A DNA stretch of 64,000 bases from Sipunculus nudus (Eukaryota; Annelida; Sipuncula; Golfingiida; Sipunculidae), in contig CM049308.1 in assembly GCA_026874595.1 (NCBI GenBank), positions 73,506,624 to 73,570,623 of the forward strand. The letters are read 5' to 3'. A program made the translations under genes and the position numbers. Below the pieces are notes generated by a model. That model was given only the letters and a program-made list of their open reading frames with translations. It was not told where the DNA came from and ran no database searches. Below are positions 35,401 through 47,900 of the stretch, piece by piece (within the stretch, counting starts at the first letter, position 1; the number at the start of each line of letters is the position of its first letter).

Positions 35401-36740
35401 TACTAATTTTGTGTAATAAAGCTAGAATATATTACACTTTAACCAAATACATACATATGTATAGGGACCACAGTGTTTTTGAAGGTGCACTACTATCCTC
35501 TAGTTAACCAGGTCAGCCAATCCTGCCAACATATGGAGCTATGTAACAAATTGATCAGATCATCATATGGCTCAGTTTCACTGAAAATTACATTTCATAC
35601 AGCTGTATGTAAGAACTGAAAATTTATTTGTAATTCCATGTGTGTTTTACATTCCTCCAGCAGCATTCAAGGATTCTGTTTCTTCAGTATTGTGTTCATA
35701 TAGTACCCTATAGCTGGTTTGGTGAAAGGTCAAAATAATTAATTTTTGTGTTTATGCTTCCTCCTTTTGAAATTCATTGTTATGTTTTCCATCCAGTATA
35801 CTTAGGACGTGGGTGTCTCCTTTAAGACTTAATGTGCTTTGTCTTTATTGTTTAATGAAGAATTTGCCACGTACATACATAAAATATACACACCACTTAC
35901 ATGAGAAGCTATTTTTAATCATTTAATAATAACATTACATTTGTTAAAAAACACCAGATTTGTAACAGCATTTCAATTTCAAATATAAAAAAGGGTTCTG
36001 TTATGTTTGTACAAATGAAACGAAAATTTAGTAAATTAATGGTCTATCAGCATTATGCAATACAGAAATCATGAATATAAATAGCTGAAAGGACAAAGGG
36101 TTTTATGAAGAAGTTGTTGGAGATATTTACATCGAATGGATAACTTCATTGTTATAAACTCAGGATTCATGTTTTTATTGTAAGTTTTGTAAGTTTTTGC
36201 AGCTTTGATCAGTAACATTAGTGGCGAAATTAGGAGGGAGCATGCCCCCCTCATTTTAGACAATAAAATGTCTGGGAAACGATAATATACGCTTCATACC
36301 GAAAAGCAGCGCCGAATTTTGCATCTGATTCCGGTTTATGTCCTATACTTTACATAAGATATTTGTTTTAAGCCCACTAGCACGTCCGGCACATCTGCGC
36401 CCCCCCCCCCCCCCCCCCTTAGAATTCTGAATCCTCTCCTGGATTTGATTATCAATTTCCAGACGATCACCCTGAAATTGCATGTTATTTTTTTGTGTTG
36501 CAAAGTGTATTAGCAGGTGCTTTTATAAAGTGTCGAATATTTATCTGAAAAAAATACATCATTGGTAATGTGTTAAGTTTAAAGTAGGGTATAACTGTTA
36601 AGTGCTTTCTTTAGTACTGGTATGTATTTTTGTATTGTACTGTATACTCTGTTGCAAATCCTTGTTGTTAACAATTCTGTTATATGTTGTGTTTTCCTCT
36701 AAGTATGGTTAGTAGGTGAAATAAAAAAAGGCTTCTGGGA
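32483..36740 (+). other. probable TXNDC16 3' UTR and downstream sequence
   Basis: AT-rich sequence without a coding signature follows the stop. AATAAA hexamers lie at 32852-32857, 35415-35420 and 36720-36725; the last is followed by a GT-rich stretch that would suit a cleavage site. Which is used cannot be told here. A MITE (34397-34502) and three copies of a roughly 30-bp repeat (34132-34210, CAAGATGTCTGTT core) lie inside. Confidence 0.4.
34397..34502. mobile_element. MITE of the CAGTGGAACCTGT family
   Basis: TATAGTGGAACCTGTCTAAA at the left and CACAGGATTCACTGTA at the right are inverted, with GACC/GGTC repeated inside. About 106 bp in the probable TXNDC16 3' UTR. Confidence 0.55.
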
Positions 36741-36804
36741 AACATGATTTTGCGTTGGCTGTATTCTTACAAATAAATCTGCTATAGGTGCTAGACAGAA
36801 TCAG

Positions 36805-37045
36805 GTGTCTGAGGTCTGAGGGTAGAGCTTAGGGCTAAAAGCCGGGAGATCGTGATTTGAGGAGCCGTGAGATTTTTCAATCGATCGGCCACAGCCCACC
36901 CAGGATGAGCACTCTGTTTGGTTAATGGGAGACTGTCCCATCGTCGTGTTTCACACTCAAACGAGTGCGCCTTTGGGGGCTCTTCGGTGGGGACCAGCAG
37001 GTGCGGTACACCGATGACCATGCCTGGTTAACGCTGAGGTAATCG
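36805..37045 (+). repeat. tRNA-like SINE copy
   Basis: GTCTGAGGGTAGAGCTTAGG and the following AAAAGCCGGGAGATCGTGAT read like a tRNA D-arm and T-arm (A and B boxes decayed). Then comes the body GAGCACTCTG...CGTGTTTCACACTCAAACGA shared with the other two copies. Confidence 0.55.
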
Positions 37046-38029
37046 TGTGTCACTGCCCTGTTACCCAGTCTGAAATCGACGTGAAACTTTGCAGATGTAC
37101 AGAATACTTAGTGATGTCAAATATTGGAGGCGGTTACCTCCACCAAAATATTCAAGAGGAAATACCCGCCCTTTTAATTCCAAAATATCAAATGATTGTT
37201 AACAACAGATTAAGGATTCGTGAGGAACCCCCCCCCCCCCCTTCCTTCACCCACCCACACACTCATTCCCGCGAGATTTGGTAGAGTAAGCGACTTCAGT
37301 TCGTGAAAAGCAGCTCTTTGTAATCAATGAAAATTGAACATGTACGACGTCCAAATCAGGTCCACGCTATTTTAAAACGTCTTTTTCACGCACTACGCGT
37401 ACTACATGTATACGCAAATGTTAATGCCTACTCATATTTGAAAATCTAGCTTAAATATGATTTAATTCACAAATCCGTATATGCATACACTGGATGCATG
37501 AAGCACTTACGCAGTATAAGCATGCATGTGCATGACACACGTTCGAGATATAAAGCTGGCCTTCCATCTCAATATTTTATATTCTAGTCGTGCCGCCCGG
37601 ATTTATTATATCTGCCTGAAAATATCAAGGAATGCAAGGAACTTTGAAGTCTCGCAAGTCGGTCCACAGTGGCGGATCCAGAGCCCCCCCCCCCCCCCCC
37701 TTCCTCGTTGAGCTGAAACATCTCTCAATTTATCTATTTCTTTCTTTATTCGTATTTTTTTATCAGATTTTTTTTATTGAATGGCAATAAGATTATCAAT
37801 TTTGCCACAGTTTATTACTTCCCAATTCATGTGATGAGGATAAATAATGAACAGCTTTGTGATTTACTCCATATTAAATCGATAGCATCCGAATATTTCT
37901 TTTACGAGGGAAGGAGTCTTTAAATTTCCGTTATTACACCAAGGAACCCCCCCCCCCCCCCCCCCCCCACAAAAAAAAATTGCATACGCTTGTGAGTGAA
38001 GCATGCACGGACTTCCCGTTCAGTTCAGT

Positions 38030-38105
38030 CTTGGTTGGAATCGGCCGATACTCGAACTGACGATCTGTGCTGTGCTTGGTCCGTTGCGCTGTCTACACCA
38101 TGTAC
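38030..38105 (-). repeat. tRNA-derived fragment (SINE-like)
   Basis: On the minus strand TGGTGTAGACAGCGCAACGG resembles an A-box region and CAGTTCGAGTATCGG a B box. The acceptor stem cannot be paired, so it is a retroposed fragment rather than a tRNA gene. Confidence 0.35.
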
Positions 38106-39088
38106 AGAAGACGGTAAAACGTTTGACATACGACTTGGAATTTTAACAATTATTTTATTACGAGAATTACTTGTACAAGGTGACATTTTGCAAGTTTTAA
38201 ACATAAATGCGCATTTTCATCGTTGACATCAGTATGTTATTTCCCAGTTAATATCCATATTATGAAGAATTATAAACATTAAAGCCGGCCACTCGTTATT
38301 ATACCCCTACCCCAACCCCGTAAAGCTTGACTATACGTTATGAAAAATCTTAAATAGATTTGTAGTTCAGGAAAAGGAACTTATATTTTATGTAACAGGT
38401 GCCTCAAAATGTCCTCTTTACATTGCATATTTAAAATATTTATATTACCCTCAAAACTGAAAAATAAAAACTTTTAATTCTAAACATTGAAAACCAAGGT
38501 TAAGATACTATGTTTTGCCAAGAATCAAGAATAATTCTTGAACTACTAATGATAACCGATTTTTAGTCCTAAGAGTAGCCCTTATTTGCATATTACCTAA
38601 ATGTCAAAGGTTTGTTTTGGACCCATACATTCGCGAATCATCCAAAAGACATTGTAAAGACATATACTTTTGCACAGTCATATATATACATGTATATATG
38701 CTCCTGAATATATCCCTTTAAGTTACCACATTATATGTGTATCGTTGCCGTGTATTTTTTTAGTAATACCTTATTCTTTTCTGTGCAGTTAATAATGAAG
38801 TATACTTGTTTGAAATCGAAGCGATCTTTTGATTAATATTAGCATAGAGGTGGCTCCTCTCGAATGTGTGGCGAAGAATTCGTTATGAATAAAATCATCG
38901 ATATAATTGCGTTGTTGACAATTAAAAGCCTGTAACAAAAAATTTTGACGTGATATGTTTCCATATGTTGTCCAGTTTTGTTATGTTTTGTTAGAGGGCC
39001 GGCTAAAAGGCTATAGGTAAGGCCGCTGTTCACGGCCTTCCGAGTACGCTGCAGTTATTTAAAATAGACGAGCCACCCGTGAAGCCTC

Positions 39089-39352
39089 GTTTACCGGGCG
39101 TGCGGTAAGCGGTATGCGAAAAAGATTTTTTTCGCTCTAGTTATTTTATCATAAAGTGTTTACCGGGCCCGTGATATGCGATTAGCGGTAGGCGGCATGA
39201 GACACGCGGTAAAATGGAATTCCCAGGGGTTCGCGCGCGCGGTATAGCACCTGACCAGGCCCGATCAATGCTACACGCGAATCTATACCGCATTACGTAT
39301 ACCGCATTCTGCTCCCTCAATCCGGATACCGCATACCGAGCGCCCGGTAAAC
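39089..39352. mobile_element. 264-bp terminal-inverted-repeat element
   Basis: GTTTACCGGGCG at 39089-39100 is perfectly inverted as CGCCCGGTAAAC at 39341-39352, and the inner flanks (GCGGTATGCG / CGCATACCG) continue the inversion after an 8-nt gap. The interior repeats CGGTA/TACCG motifs and is CpG-rich, unlike its surroundings. No coding capacity. Confidence 0.6.
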
Positions 39353-39504
39353 ACCGCTTAGGACGTGACTGTGTCCCTTTTAACAGCACCCATGCACATT
39401 GTGTGAAAAAGATTCCGAAATAATTCGAACATAGGAAATCCCTCTCCATGTTTGTTGAATTTCTGAATTCTTCTGTTGAAGTATCCGAATGGAAACCGGT
39501 TTCT

Positions 39505-39690
39505 GTGGCTCAGGGGAAATACAGGACTCAAAGCCGGGGTCCTGGTCGAATCTTTGCCGTGGTGGTGAAATTTTTTACGGTCGGCCCCCACCCAGGGTGA
39601 ACGCTCTGCGGGCTTTATGGGAAGGCCGTGCCCAACGGCCGTGTTTCACTCACAAATGAGTGCGCCTTTCAGGGGTTCCTTTTACAGTAA
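39505..39690 (+). repeat. tRNA-like SINE copy
   Basis: ACTCAAAGCCGGGGTCCTGG then TCGAATCTT (B-box-like), followed by the shared body with CGTGTTTCACTCACAAATGA and GTGCGCCTTTCAGGGGTTCC. Confidence 0.5.
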
Positions 39691-41000
39691 TACAACTTTA
39701 ATTGATCAAAATTTAATTGTATACCAAAAATTAGATCAAAATCTGTTATTTTTTTTTAAATTGGCAAAATATAAAATTGGTACCTGAAATTTTGCCCAAA
39801 TTTGACCATGGCACGTTTTTTTCCTGTAAGTACGGTGGATTTTATTTTCACAGCATGTTTTTGTTAGCATTTTGTCTGTTAACACCAAAAATCTGAAACC
39901 AGTTGATCAAAAACTGTAGATTTTATTCAAGTTTTCAAGCACCATGTCACATCAAGTTTACATCTAGCTAGTGTTATGCAGTTTGCTAGAGCTCAGCTCC
40001 CCAGCTTCAGCTCTAAGTTCCTTAAATTTAGCATACAGTTAGATGTCTCCAAAATCCCCTACCATGCCAAGAATTTGATCACTAGGACTTAATTCCTTCG
40101 AAACATTAATGAAAAACTTCATTTTTCCATTAAAAACCCGTTGTTACACTGTAAGACTGCCTAATATCAAAACCACTGATCTGACTTTGATCATATATAA
40201 TATACATATTTTTCTATACATTCGCTATGCACATGCCAGAAATGATGTCAGTATTGCGTAATTGTTTTAAGTTATGGGCCCAAACATAATGCACTATTTA
40301 AAAAATCAAGAAATATATTTACTCCCTTAACAAGAGGATTGCTGAAGCTAGAGATTTTTTGTCAGGGATGTAATATTATTTAATCAAGATTCAATTGAAT
40401 ACTTAAATTAGTCTGAATTTTTCAAATTTTATAAGTCATTAGTATAAATATAAAATTAGTACCTTAAATTTTGCCCAAATTTGACCATGGCACGTTTGTT
40501 TCCTGAGAGCACTGTTGATATAATTTTCATATTATGCACACATAAGGATTTCATCTTTGTAGTTTAGAAAGCTGAAAGAAATTGGCAAAAAATTGTAGCT
40601 TTTATTAATGTTTTTATAAGACCATGTCAGACCCAGGCTTAATCCAGCCCCTCTTCAGAAAATTAACTTGCAGTTACTGATGATGTAAGAATCTTGTATG
40701 GAACGATAGAATGTCAATGTCAATGGTATTCCAAATAACACCATGCAGTCACCTATGGTATTTTTCAGTGAAATTTTAATGATAAAAAAATAAATCATAT
40801 TATTCATTACTAATCATTAGGGATCATATGAAGGAAATAAATGATAGACAAAGATGCAGTTGATAATATTAATCTAGATTCCTACTGTGTCTAGTGTGTA
40901 GACTGAGGTGAAAGTAGTCCAAAGTGAATATATTACATTTATTGTTTTTAATATAAATAAAAGCCATAAAACCAGGTACTAATGATCATTATCTAAATTT
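39680..41000 (+). repeat. diverged duplication, period about 679 bp
   Basis: TTTGCCCAAATTTGACCATG followed by GCACGTTT occurs at 39791 and again at 40470, with weaker similarity on both sides. Otherwise AT-rich intergenic sequence with no gene. Confidence 0.5.
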
Positions 41001-41583
41001 GTGAATTTTGTATATTCTCAACATCATTGTTTGGCTAAAACTGAATAAATACTAGACATGGTGCGAATGCTTTGCAAATGTATTTGAATACGAATATGAA
41101 TATGTACTGCATTAAAAAATTTTATTGCATAAGAATGGGAATTCAGGTAAAAATGAAAGTATTTGAATACAAATGCAGATACTTTCAAAATGTATTCATG
41201 AATGCATTCATGAATATATTCTATAATATTATTTCAATAATCATTTCAGTTATATTTTATTTTAAAAAATCATATGATTTTCTTATTATTTTTTTTTAAA
41301 TAAAAGTTATATTGACACAATATTTGCTATTTAATTTTAATAAATAGTTAAACTCTTTTATTATATGTGCTGCTTATAAGTTATATGGCCAAGTCAAAAT
41401 CTGTGTGACAATAGCACTCCATTTGATAATAAAATAAATGAAATCAATCCCCTTCCCTGTCTCAAAAGATACTATCAAAATCATACATAAGCTAAACACC
41501 AACAACTCATAATAAAGCTTATATTTATTACCACACAAAACAAGCATGTGCCTCTTTCCCAAATCATATTTTTTTCATATATA

Positions 41584-41618
41584 ACAGCTGAGCGCCGTGA
41601 CCCATGGGTCCCTTGTTT
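41584..41618 (+). mobile_element. solitary 3' end of the 51761-type element
   Basis: CAGCTGAGCGCCGTGACCCA then TGGGTCCCTTGTTTG matches the terminus at 56226-56263, with the GACCCATGGGTC palindrome intact. The body of the element is not evident upstream. Confidence 0.5.
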
Positions 41619-42829
41619 GTTTTGTGGTTGTTAACCCAAAATCTCTGTTCACGGATTTGGGTTATGTCCCAAAATGACTGCGCGACATGATCTACTAGTG
41701 ATAGGGTGATTTTCAGTTGTTTCCACATTCCTTAAATTTCTAGGTATATATGGTAAACATATAATTATTAATTATCCAGTTTGTGCCAATAATTAATTAA
41801 TGAAGCTACTCGTAACCTTAAAATTTGATAATCATTCACAGCTGAATGGATTTCCACATGTTTAAATAGCCTTTGATCCTTAACCTTGATCTTTCAGAAT
41901 AAAAATAATAAGTAATAGATTAGTAATAGTTATTTTAGACATTATGGATTCCCCTCATTTCCTGCAGTAGATGTTTTGGGAGAATGAAGTGTAGATATTT
42001 TTGGAGCAGACATTTTCGGGAGGCCCCAGTGTTTTGTATCAACAGGTTAGATCTGCTCATTACTGGACAAATAAATAAGCAGTATTCTCAACAGTCCGAG
42101 AATTCTCAAACAGAGTATGCTTCTGCTAAACCAAATTAAATTGAAGTGATTATTCAATTTAATTCAAAGTAAAGTAACTCAGCTTAAGGCTAGCCCTACG
42201 GTACAAAACATACTCTAGTTTAGATGACCTTTAATACTTACCTAAAGAATGTTCAAACTGTACAAACCACATTCTACACCTTGGACAGTGTTCATCTTAA
42301 TTGTTCAACTAAAAGACTACCCCACTGAGCCCAAAAGTCACACCCCAGTCGCTTTCTCATAAACCCATAGGTTTTTTTTCTGCACATCCTTTTCATTTTA
42401 AAGTTTGTAAAAACAATCCTACTGATTTATACTGACATGAAAGGCCAAAAAACCTTTGAAAAACAAAAATGACATGTTGTGACTGTTTTCCTTCACTGGG
42501 AAGAAATGGTGGGAAGAAAGCATTTCTAACCTTCCTTTCCCTCTGGGAAGGTGGTGCCAACCCGGGTATCGATGGACTGGCAGTGCAGTTTTCTGTGTGA
42601 CTAATGTCATGATTCAAAGTAGGCCTACCAGTCCGGTATAAATGCCTGCTGAGTCGTACTAGTCCACAGCCATATCAGGTCCACAATTTCAATGATTTTG
42701 ATTCCACACTTTCTCTGAAGCCCCCGGGTCTAGTAAGACTGGAGGCTGGAGCTGTAGGGTGCTGCCCTATATTTTTCTGAATCCATGAATGATGCGTACG
42801 ACGGAGGCGACTCTTGCGGTAGCATATCT

Positions 42830-43287
42830 CACTCCATTGACATACATGGAATAGGCAAGTGCGGTGGGCACCGCTCTCCTGGGGACCTACCTATGTTGGA
42901 ATTAACACATGAACCATCGGGGCACCCCTTCTCATTAAGTTTGCATTCAACAGGGCAGCGCTTAAATACTCTCCAATTCAACTTTCATCTGGGCACTCTC
43001 TCTCCCGGCGCTCGCACTCACCAGGGGATTTCTTTGAAGCATCAGTGCACGTGCCACCACGACACTATTTGTATCCAGAACCGCAGGTATAAGGGCAGGG
43101 TTTCATTAGGGAAACACACGTAGAATCAGGGCATTTTTTTCTCCGTAAATTTACATTCGTCAGGGCATTTCATCATAAAATTCTTATTGGGGATACAGAC
43201 ATCATGAGTACATTGTCTCTCACTTTGTCTACACTCGCTCTTCGCTACGGTGATGATGAAAGTGAATACAATTCCAAAGATGAATCA
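42830..43287 (-). pseudogene. decayed gene for a secreted cysteine-rich repeat protein
   Basis: Read on the minus strand, a hydrophobic segment (FGIVFTFIITVAKSE, about 43229-43281) is followed by cysteine-spaced repeats: CRQSERQCTHDVCI, CPDECKFTEKKC, CPDSTCV, CRGGTCTD and CPVECKLNEKGCPDGSCV. The pattern C-x3-C-x6-C-x4-C recurs. One extra A in a homopolymer and several in-frame stops break it, and no initiator is in frame with the hydrophobic stretch. It looks like a dead copy of a small secreted protein with disulfide repeats; I do not recognise the family. Sequencing error at the homopolymer could account for one break but not all. Confidence 0.5.
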
Positions 43288-43380
43288 TCGAGAGTTCTGT
43301 TCCCTCTGGTAGCTGTTCAGATCTCTCTCCCGGCCTTTCCGGTTCCACGTATTGTGATAAATAAATCCAAAGAAGTCAAG

Positions 43381-44150
43381 GTGTGAGTAGACACAGTCAT
43401 CCTGTTTATGTTCACCATAACAAGGCTGTCTGACCGGAGGTCCGATATTGCGAATGCGCGACAGATCCCAAACAAGGACTAGTCCAAACTAGTCCATGCA
43501 TGGACCTTCATGTCATCTGATAAACCTCTGCTGGATGGACATTACGGTCCATGGGCCGAATTCATTGTAGAGCCTGTCGCAACAGAGTAGTATGATAGGT
43601 CCAGGGGCCTCAGCTGAAATGACGCGCGTAACACAGTGTTAGCCCGTGTATCGGGTCTCCGCAACTCCCGATGTTTGAGCAGGCGGAAAACTGTATAACA
43701 TTTTAGGGCCATTAATTCATGAATCAGAAAATGTTAAAATTTATTTATTTTCAAGAAAACAAAAAGCTGTAAGGTTAACTCAATAATGAGGATACAAATA
43801 TATAAGTAAACAGGCACAGGGATGAATAAAGCATCTCAGAAAAGGTATGGAGGGGCTCAGGTAAACAAGTGTGGCAGGAGCACTTGCACACAAGTGCGAG
43901 ACATCTTTGGCATGCAAGAGTACTCGGGAGAAAACGGCACCATACGCAAAATCCTTTCTTTTCGGTATTATTTTTCTGTTCCTAGAGTTTGTTTGATCGA
44001 AAAAGACGAGATGCAGTTTAGCTGGGGGTCCATTCGAATGCGCTATGGGCCAGGCAAAATCTTGCTTGTGGATGGCGTGGCTGCTCCCCGGGCAACCTCT
44101 CTCACCTCCAGCTTTTTACTAAATTTCCTAATCGAGTCTTTATAGGTGGG
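43381..44150. other. intergenic stretch, unassigned ORF
   Basis: A 107-codon open frame at 43822-44145 (+) has mixed composition (begins MNKASQKRYGGAQVNKCG) and no motif I recognise. It may be chance or a transposon scrap. The rest shows no gene. Confidence 0.2.
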
Positions 44151-44204
44151 TGTGTATAGCGGGCTCGATCAGCTCGAGCAACCTATAGCCCCCCCCCCCC
44201 CCCC

Positions 44205-44757
44205 ACACACACACACACACGCGTGACGTCACATGCACCATTCGTCATTTAAATTCGTCATCATCAATCAGTGAGAGCCTGTACCAACCAGCACAGAACT
44301 ATACACTCCGAGGTTTTGAATGATTCTCAGTTATTATTTTTTTTTTTTGAATGATGGAGAGTAGAAATTTGTTTCAAATAATGTTAATACGCCATATATC
44401 ACCAAATGTTTAAAATCAGTTTCAGTGATTTAATGTGGAATGTCGTGACATGGGTTTATAAAATCTGAGGCGAACCTGGATACGATCACAGGAGATGGCG
44501 GGTAGGATTTGCGCTCTGCGAGTACTTTCTATTTTCCGAAATGGTATCGGGCCGAAACGGCCTAATGTGCTCGATAGCACTCAACAGGTGGCGCCTGTTT
44601 ACAGGAACCAGTCAAAATAAACAAGTCTTATCTCTGACACATTGTCAACTGAACTGAGCTGAGCTGACTTGAAAGTTCGAAGCGTCACTGTGAGAGATTG
44701 AAAGGACAACAGAAAACAATCAATCGTCGGAAAGATCCGTCCCGCTGACTCTCCAAA
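44205..44757 (+). promoter_or_regulatory. probable ZFYVE19 promoter and 5' UTR
   Basis: Between a C16/(CA)n tract and the ATG lies more CpG-containing sequence than in nearby intergenic DNA, including GGGCCGAAACGGCC at about 44550. TATAAA is present at 44457-44462, but its distance from the ATG makes its use uncertain. GGTGGCGCC at 44587 is part of the dispersed palindrome seen in the repeats. Confidence 0.3.
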
Positions 44758-44805
44758 ATGTCATGTTACGGATGTGGGGATAAGTTCAGCTTCTTCAAGA
44801 AAGAG
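44758..44805 (+). CDS. ZFYVE19: ZFYVE19 exon 1 (start, first FYVE cysteine pair)
   Basis: [19 protein letters not shown] preceded by CTCCAAA. The donor reads GAG|GCAAGC, a GC-type splice site; no GT donor keeps the FYVE frame. Phase 0 out. Confidence 0.88.
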
Positions 44806-44946
44806 GCAAGCTCGGTTATTTTACCATTTCCTCAAGTCATGTCAGTCCTGCCAAGACTCAGTCTTGGCACTGAGTCGTTGAAAAATAGTTTTATAACAGT
44901 GTTTTTGTTCTCTTTCTTTCTATTTCTCTCTCTGTCTCTGGCTCTG

Positions 44947-44996
<50 letters not shown>

Positions 44997-47900
44997 ACTC
45001 TGAAGAAAAACAACACTGTTAATTCACAACAAAGGAGACTGTTGTGAATTAACAGTGTTGTTTTTCTTCAGAGTTATACCGCTCTGGCCTAGTCTGTAGG
45101 CCATAGAGCACTTTACATCGAAGGGTAACACTACCTTCTACTACTATTCATTACATGAATTCTAATCATCATATTGTGTGTCCGTATAACTATAAGCACA
45201 TATATACCTTGTCAAGACAGTGCGTGAGTGATGTATAATAGTCGCTCCACATGAACTGTTTGCAAAATTAAGTTAATCAGTCATGACAAATGTAATACAT
45301 TTAGCGTCAGACTTGCGAAGTTATCCCTTAGAAAAATATGTATAATTCTTTATCTATATAAATATACTCCTTCCAGTTCATATTAAATCAAAGCAGGTCC
45401 CATGTGTAAATCCCTAGGCATATATCTTAATTTGGCACTAGCAGCCACAGGTGAAGCCCATACATTTGTAAATCTCTATATTTACTTTTTGCAGTAATAT
45501 TCCTCCCTCCAAAATACACACATACACACACGTCATTTTCGTTGGAATTGATCCCTTGGAAATATATTCAGGAACTTGAATTGAAAACATTGATGATCAG
45601 CCCTCTACTATAACTGTAAAATAGTATGTTTAGTTAGATGCTAAGAGAATAATAAGCTTTTTAAATATTTGTAAACAGTGATTAATAGTCCTTTTCTTGC
45701 AGCATGGCTGTAAAAACTGTGGTTACTCCTTCTGTGGAAGCTGTGTATCCAAGAAAACAAGTATCCCAAAGTTCCAGGGTGAAAAACACAAGGTCTGCGA
45801 TAACTGCTATAACATCCTGACAGGGTAAGTTTGTGCAGTGTCAGGTTAATTGCTATAACATTCTGACAGGGTAAGTTTGTGCAGTGTCAGGTTAACTGCA
45901 TATATATGCAGCATGGATTGGTACTTATGGATTGCATCCTAGATAGTTTACAATTATTTGATTGGCTTGTTGATAACGTGACAACCGAGTGTAATCAACA
46001 GTTTATTTCTAGATAACATACTGCACGTTTGCCTCCGTGGCGACATAACAAAAACAACAAAATATCACGCCTGTTCAACACTGTCAGTCCCATCGGTACT
46101 TGTCGCCATCTGGCGGTTACATAGCACACTATATGCACAGTTCATCATCATGGCTAATGATGTTCATGATTAGGTAATTGATTGACATCCATTACAGTGT
46201 GAAATAATATCATTACCATGGCTGTATGCTGTCGGTAATTGTAACCACCAAAACAAAGTTTCCGCTGCATTCATTTCCAGAGATCTCCACTGAGACCCTT
46301 GGACTAATCTGTCCGAAACCCAGCAGAGTTAATCGCTCACCTATGTAGTTGTGCTTAACAAAAACTTGTGGTGCCAACTGCAGTCCTTATTGTGCAGTGT
46401 GAATCTTGGTGTCTTTTTTATTACAGCCCATATGTCAGGAGTGGTTCAATGTATTGAGCTGAAATTTGCATGTCCATAGATCTTGGATCTCTCCATCTTG
46501 TACTCAAGACTGGTGGAGCCACCTTCCTTCCTGTTTTCAAAGAATAAATTAATGCCCATTTCTCGGGAGTGATTTGCTGTATTGGCCTGAAATTGTGCAT
46601 GTCCACAGATCCTTGATACCTTCATCTTGTATTCAAGACTGGTGGCGCCATCTGCAGTGGTTTTTGTGTTCTGTCCATCCATCTATGTGCTTTTGGTAAA
46701 AATCGCTCATATCTGCTGAGTGAATGGATGTATCAGCCTGAAATTTTTGCATGTTCATCTATCTTGGATAGCTTTCTTGTAGACCAGACAGGTGACTCCA
46801 CCTGCTGTTCTTTTTATATAATACATTGATGCCCTTTTTCTCAGTAGTGGATTGGTGTCTCCATCTGTAGATCTGGTTTTTTTTGGTGAAAATTGCATAT
46901 ATATTAGGAGTTTAATTAGCATCAATGATGACACAAATTTGGAGTCATGTCATGTGAGGAACTTTCCATTCCTTTCTTTACCTGTGCCTCTGTAATATGG
47001 CGGATAGTCAGATACATATGGTTACTTGTTGACTGGCCACATTCTTGATGACTCAGAATTAGCAGATCATTTGGCCCATCTGTCAGCCATTGAACTGGAC
47101 AATGTGGGGCCATATTAACAGATAATACCTTAATTCAGTTTATGGTACTATAAATCATTTTCTGTTTTCAGGAAGAAACAGCAACAACAAAAGCCAGTGT
47201 TTGATCCTCCTGAAGCCTACCTCAAGTAAGTACATAAGAGGTCTTCCCCTTTGATCATACCTGTAAATTTAATTTGAAAAATGGAAATTCAATTAATTTA
47301 GAGTATTCACCTGTAGAAATATTTTCAGTGTGGCAGAGCAAAAAAGTTTGATGTCTGTATTGGAAAAACAAGACAACAAGAAATAATATGTCTTAAAGTG
47401 GATCATAGTACTCAAGAGTTAGGGAGTACAATACAGTAAATATATGATATTGCAGAATTTCTTGTTACCTACTAGAAAAAAAAGTTTAAACTTCAGTGAA
47501 TTCAGTGAGATTATGATAAATATTGTATAAATTACCATAACAAATTGTCTTTGTTTTCCATTTCTTGGTTCATCATAATTGATGATTTGATTGTTTGTGG
47601 ATACTCCTTGAACTCTGTATTAAATAGGAGAATGGCAGCACTGGAAGATAAAAACAAACCTGCAGTTCAGAGGCCAAAGGTCAAGGCCACTCGCAACAGA
47701 GGGATGTCAGTAGAAGATGAAGCATTGGCTGCAAGACTGGAAAGATTAAAACAGCTGCGGAAACAAGGTGAGTTAACATCAGGTTACAGTCACAGTCATC
47801 AGTTGGTCTGACTAAAGAACCTGTAAACTGGAAGATGTGGGTTGATACTTAACTAGGTATGGCAGACTTTCAGCTAGAGTCTTAAACAATACGGGATATC

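Larger units (their letters stand above)
36741..39060. other. intergenic DNA with homopolymer tracts
   Basis: C tracts at 37228-37241, 37685-37702 and 37947-37968. GTGGCGGATCCAG before the second resembles a widespread MITE end. Apart from the SINE pieces listed, no gene seen. Confidence 0.5.

Noticed and set aside
38030-38105. tRNA gene on the minus strand
   Set aside because: A- and B-box-like stretches are present but no acceptor stem or proper anticodon arm can be formed; treated as a SINE fragment.
42785-43123. 112-codon plus-strand ORF
   Set aside because: It is the opposite strand of the cysteine-rich minus-strand pseudogene; its own product has no recognisable pattern.
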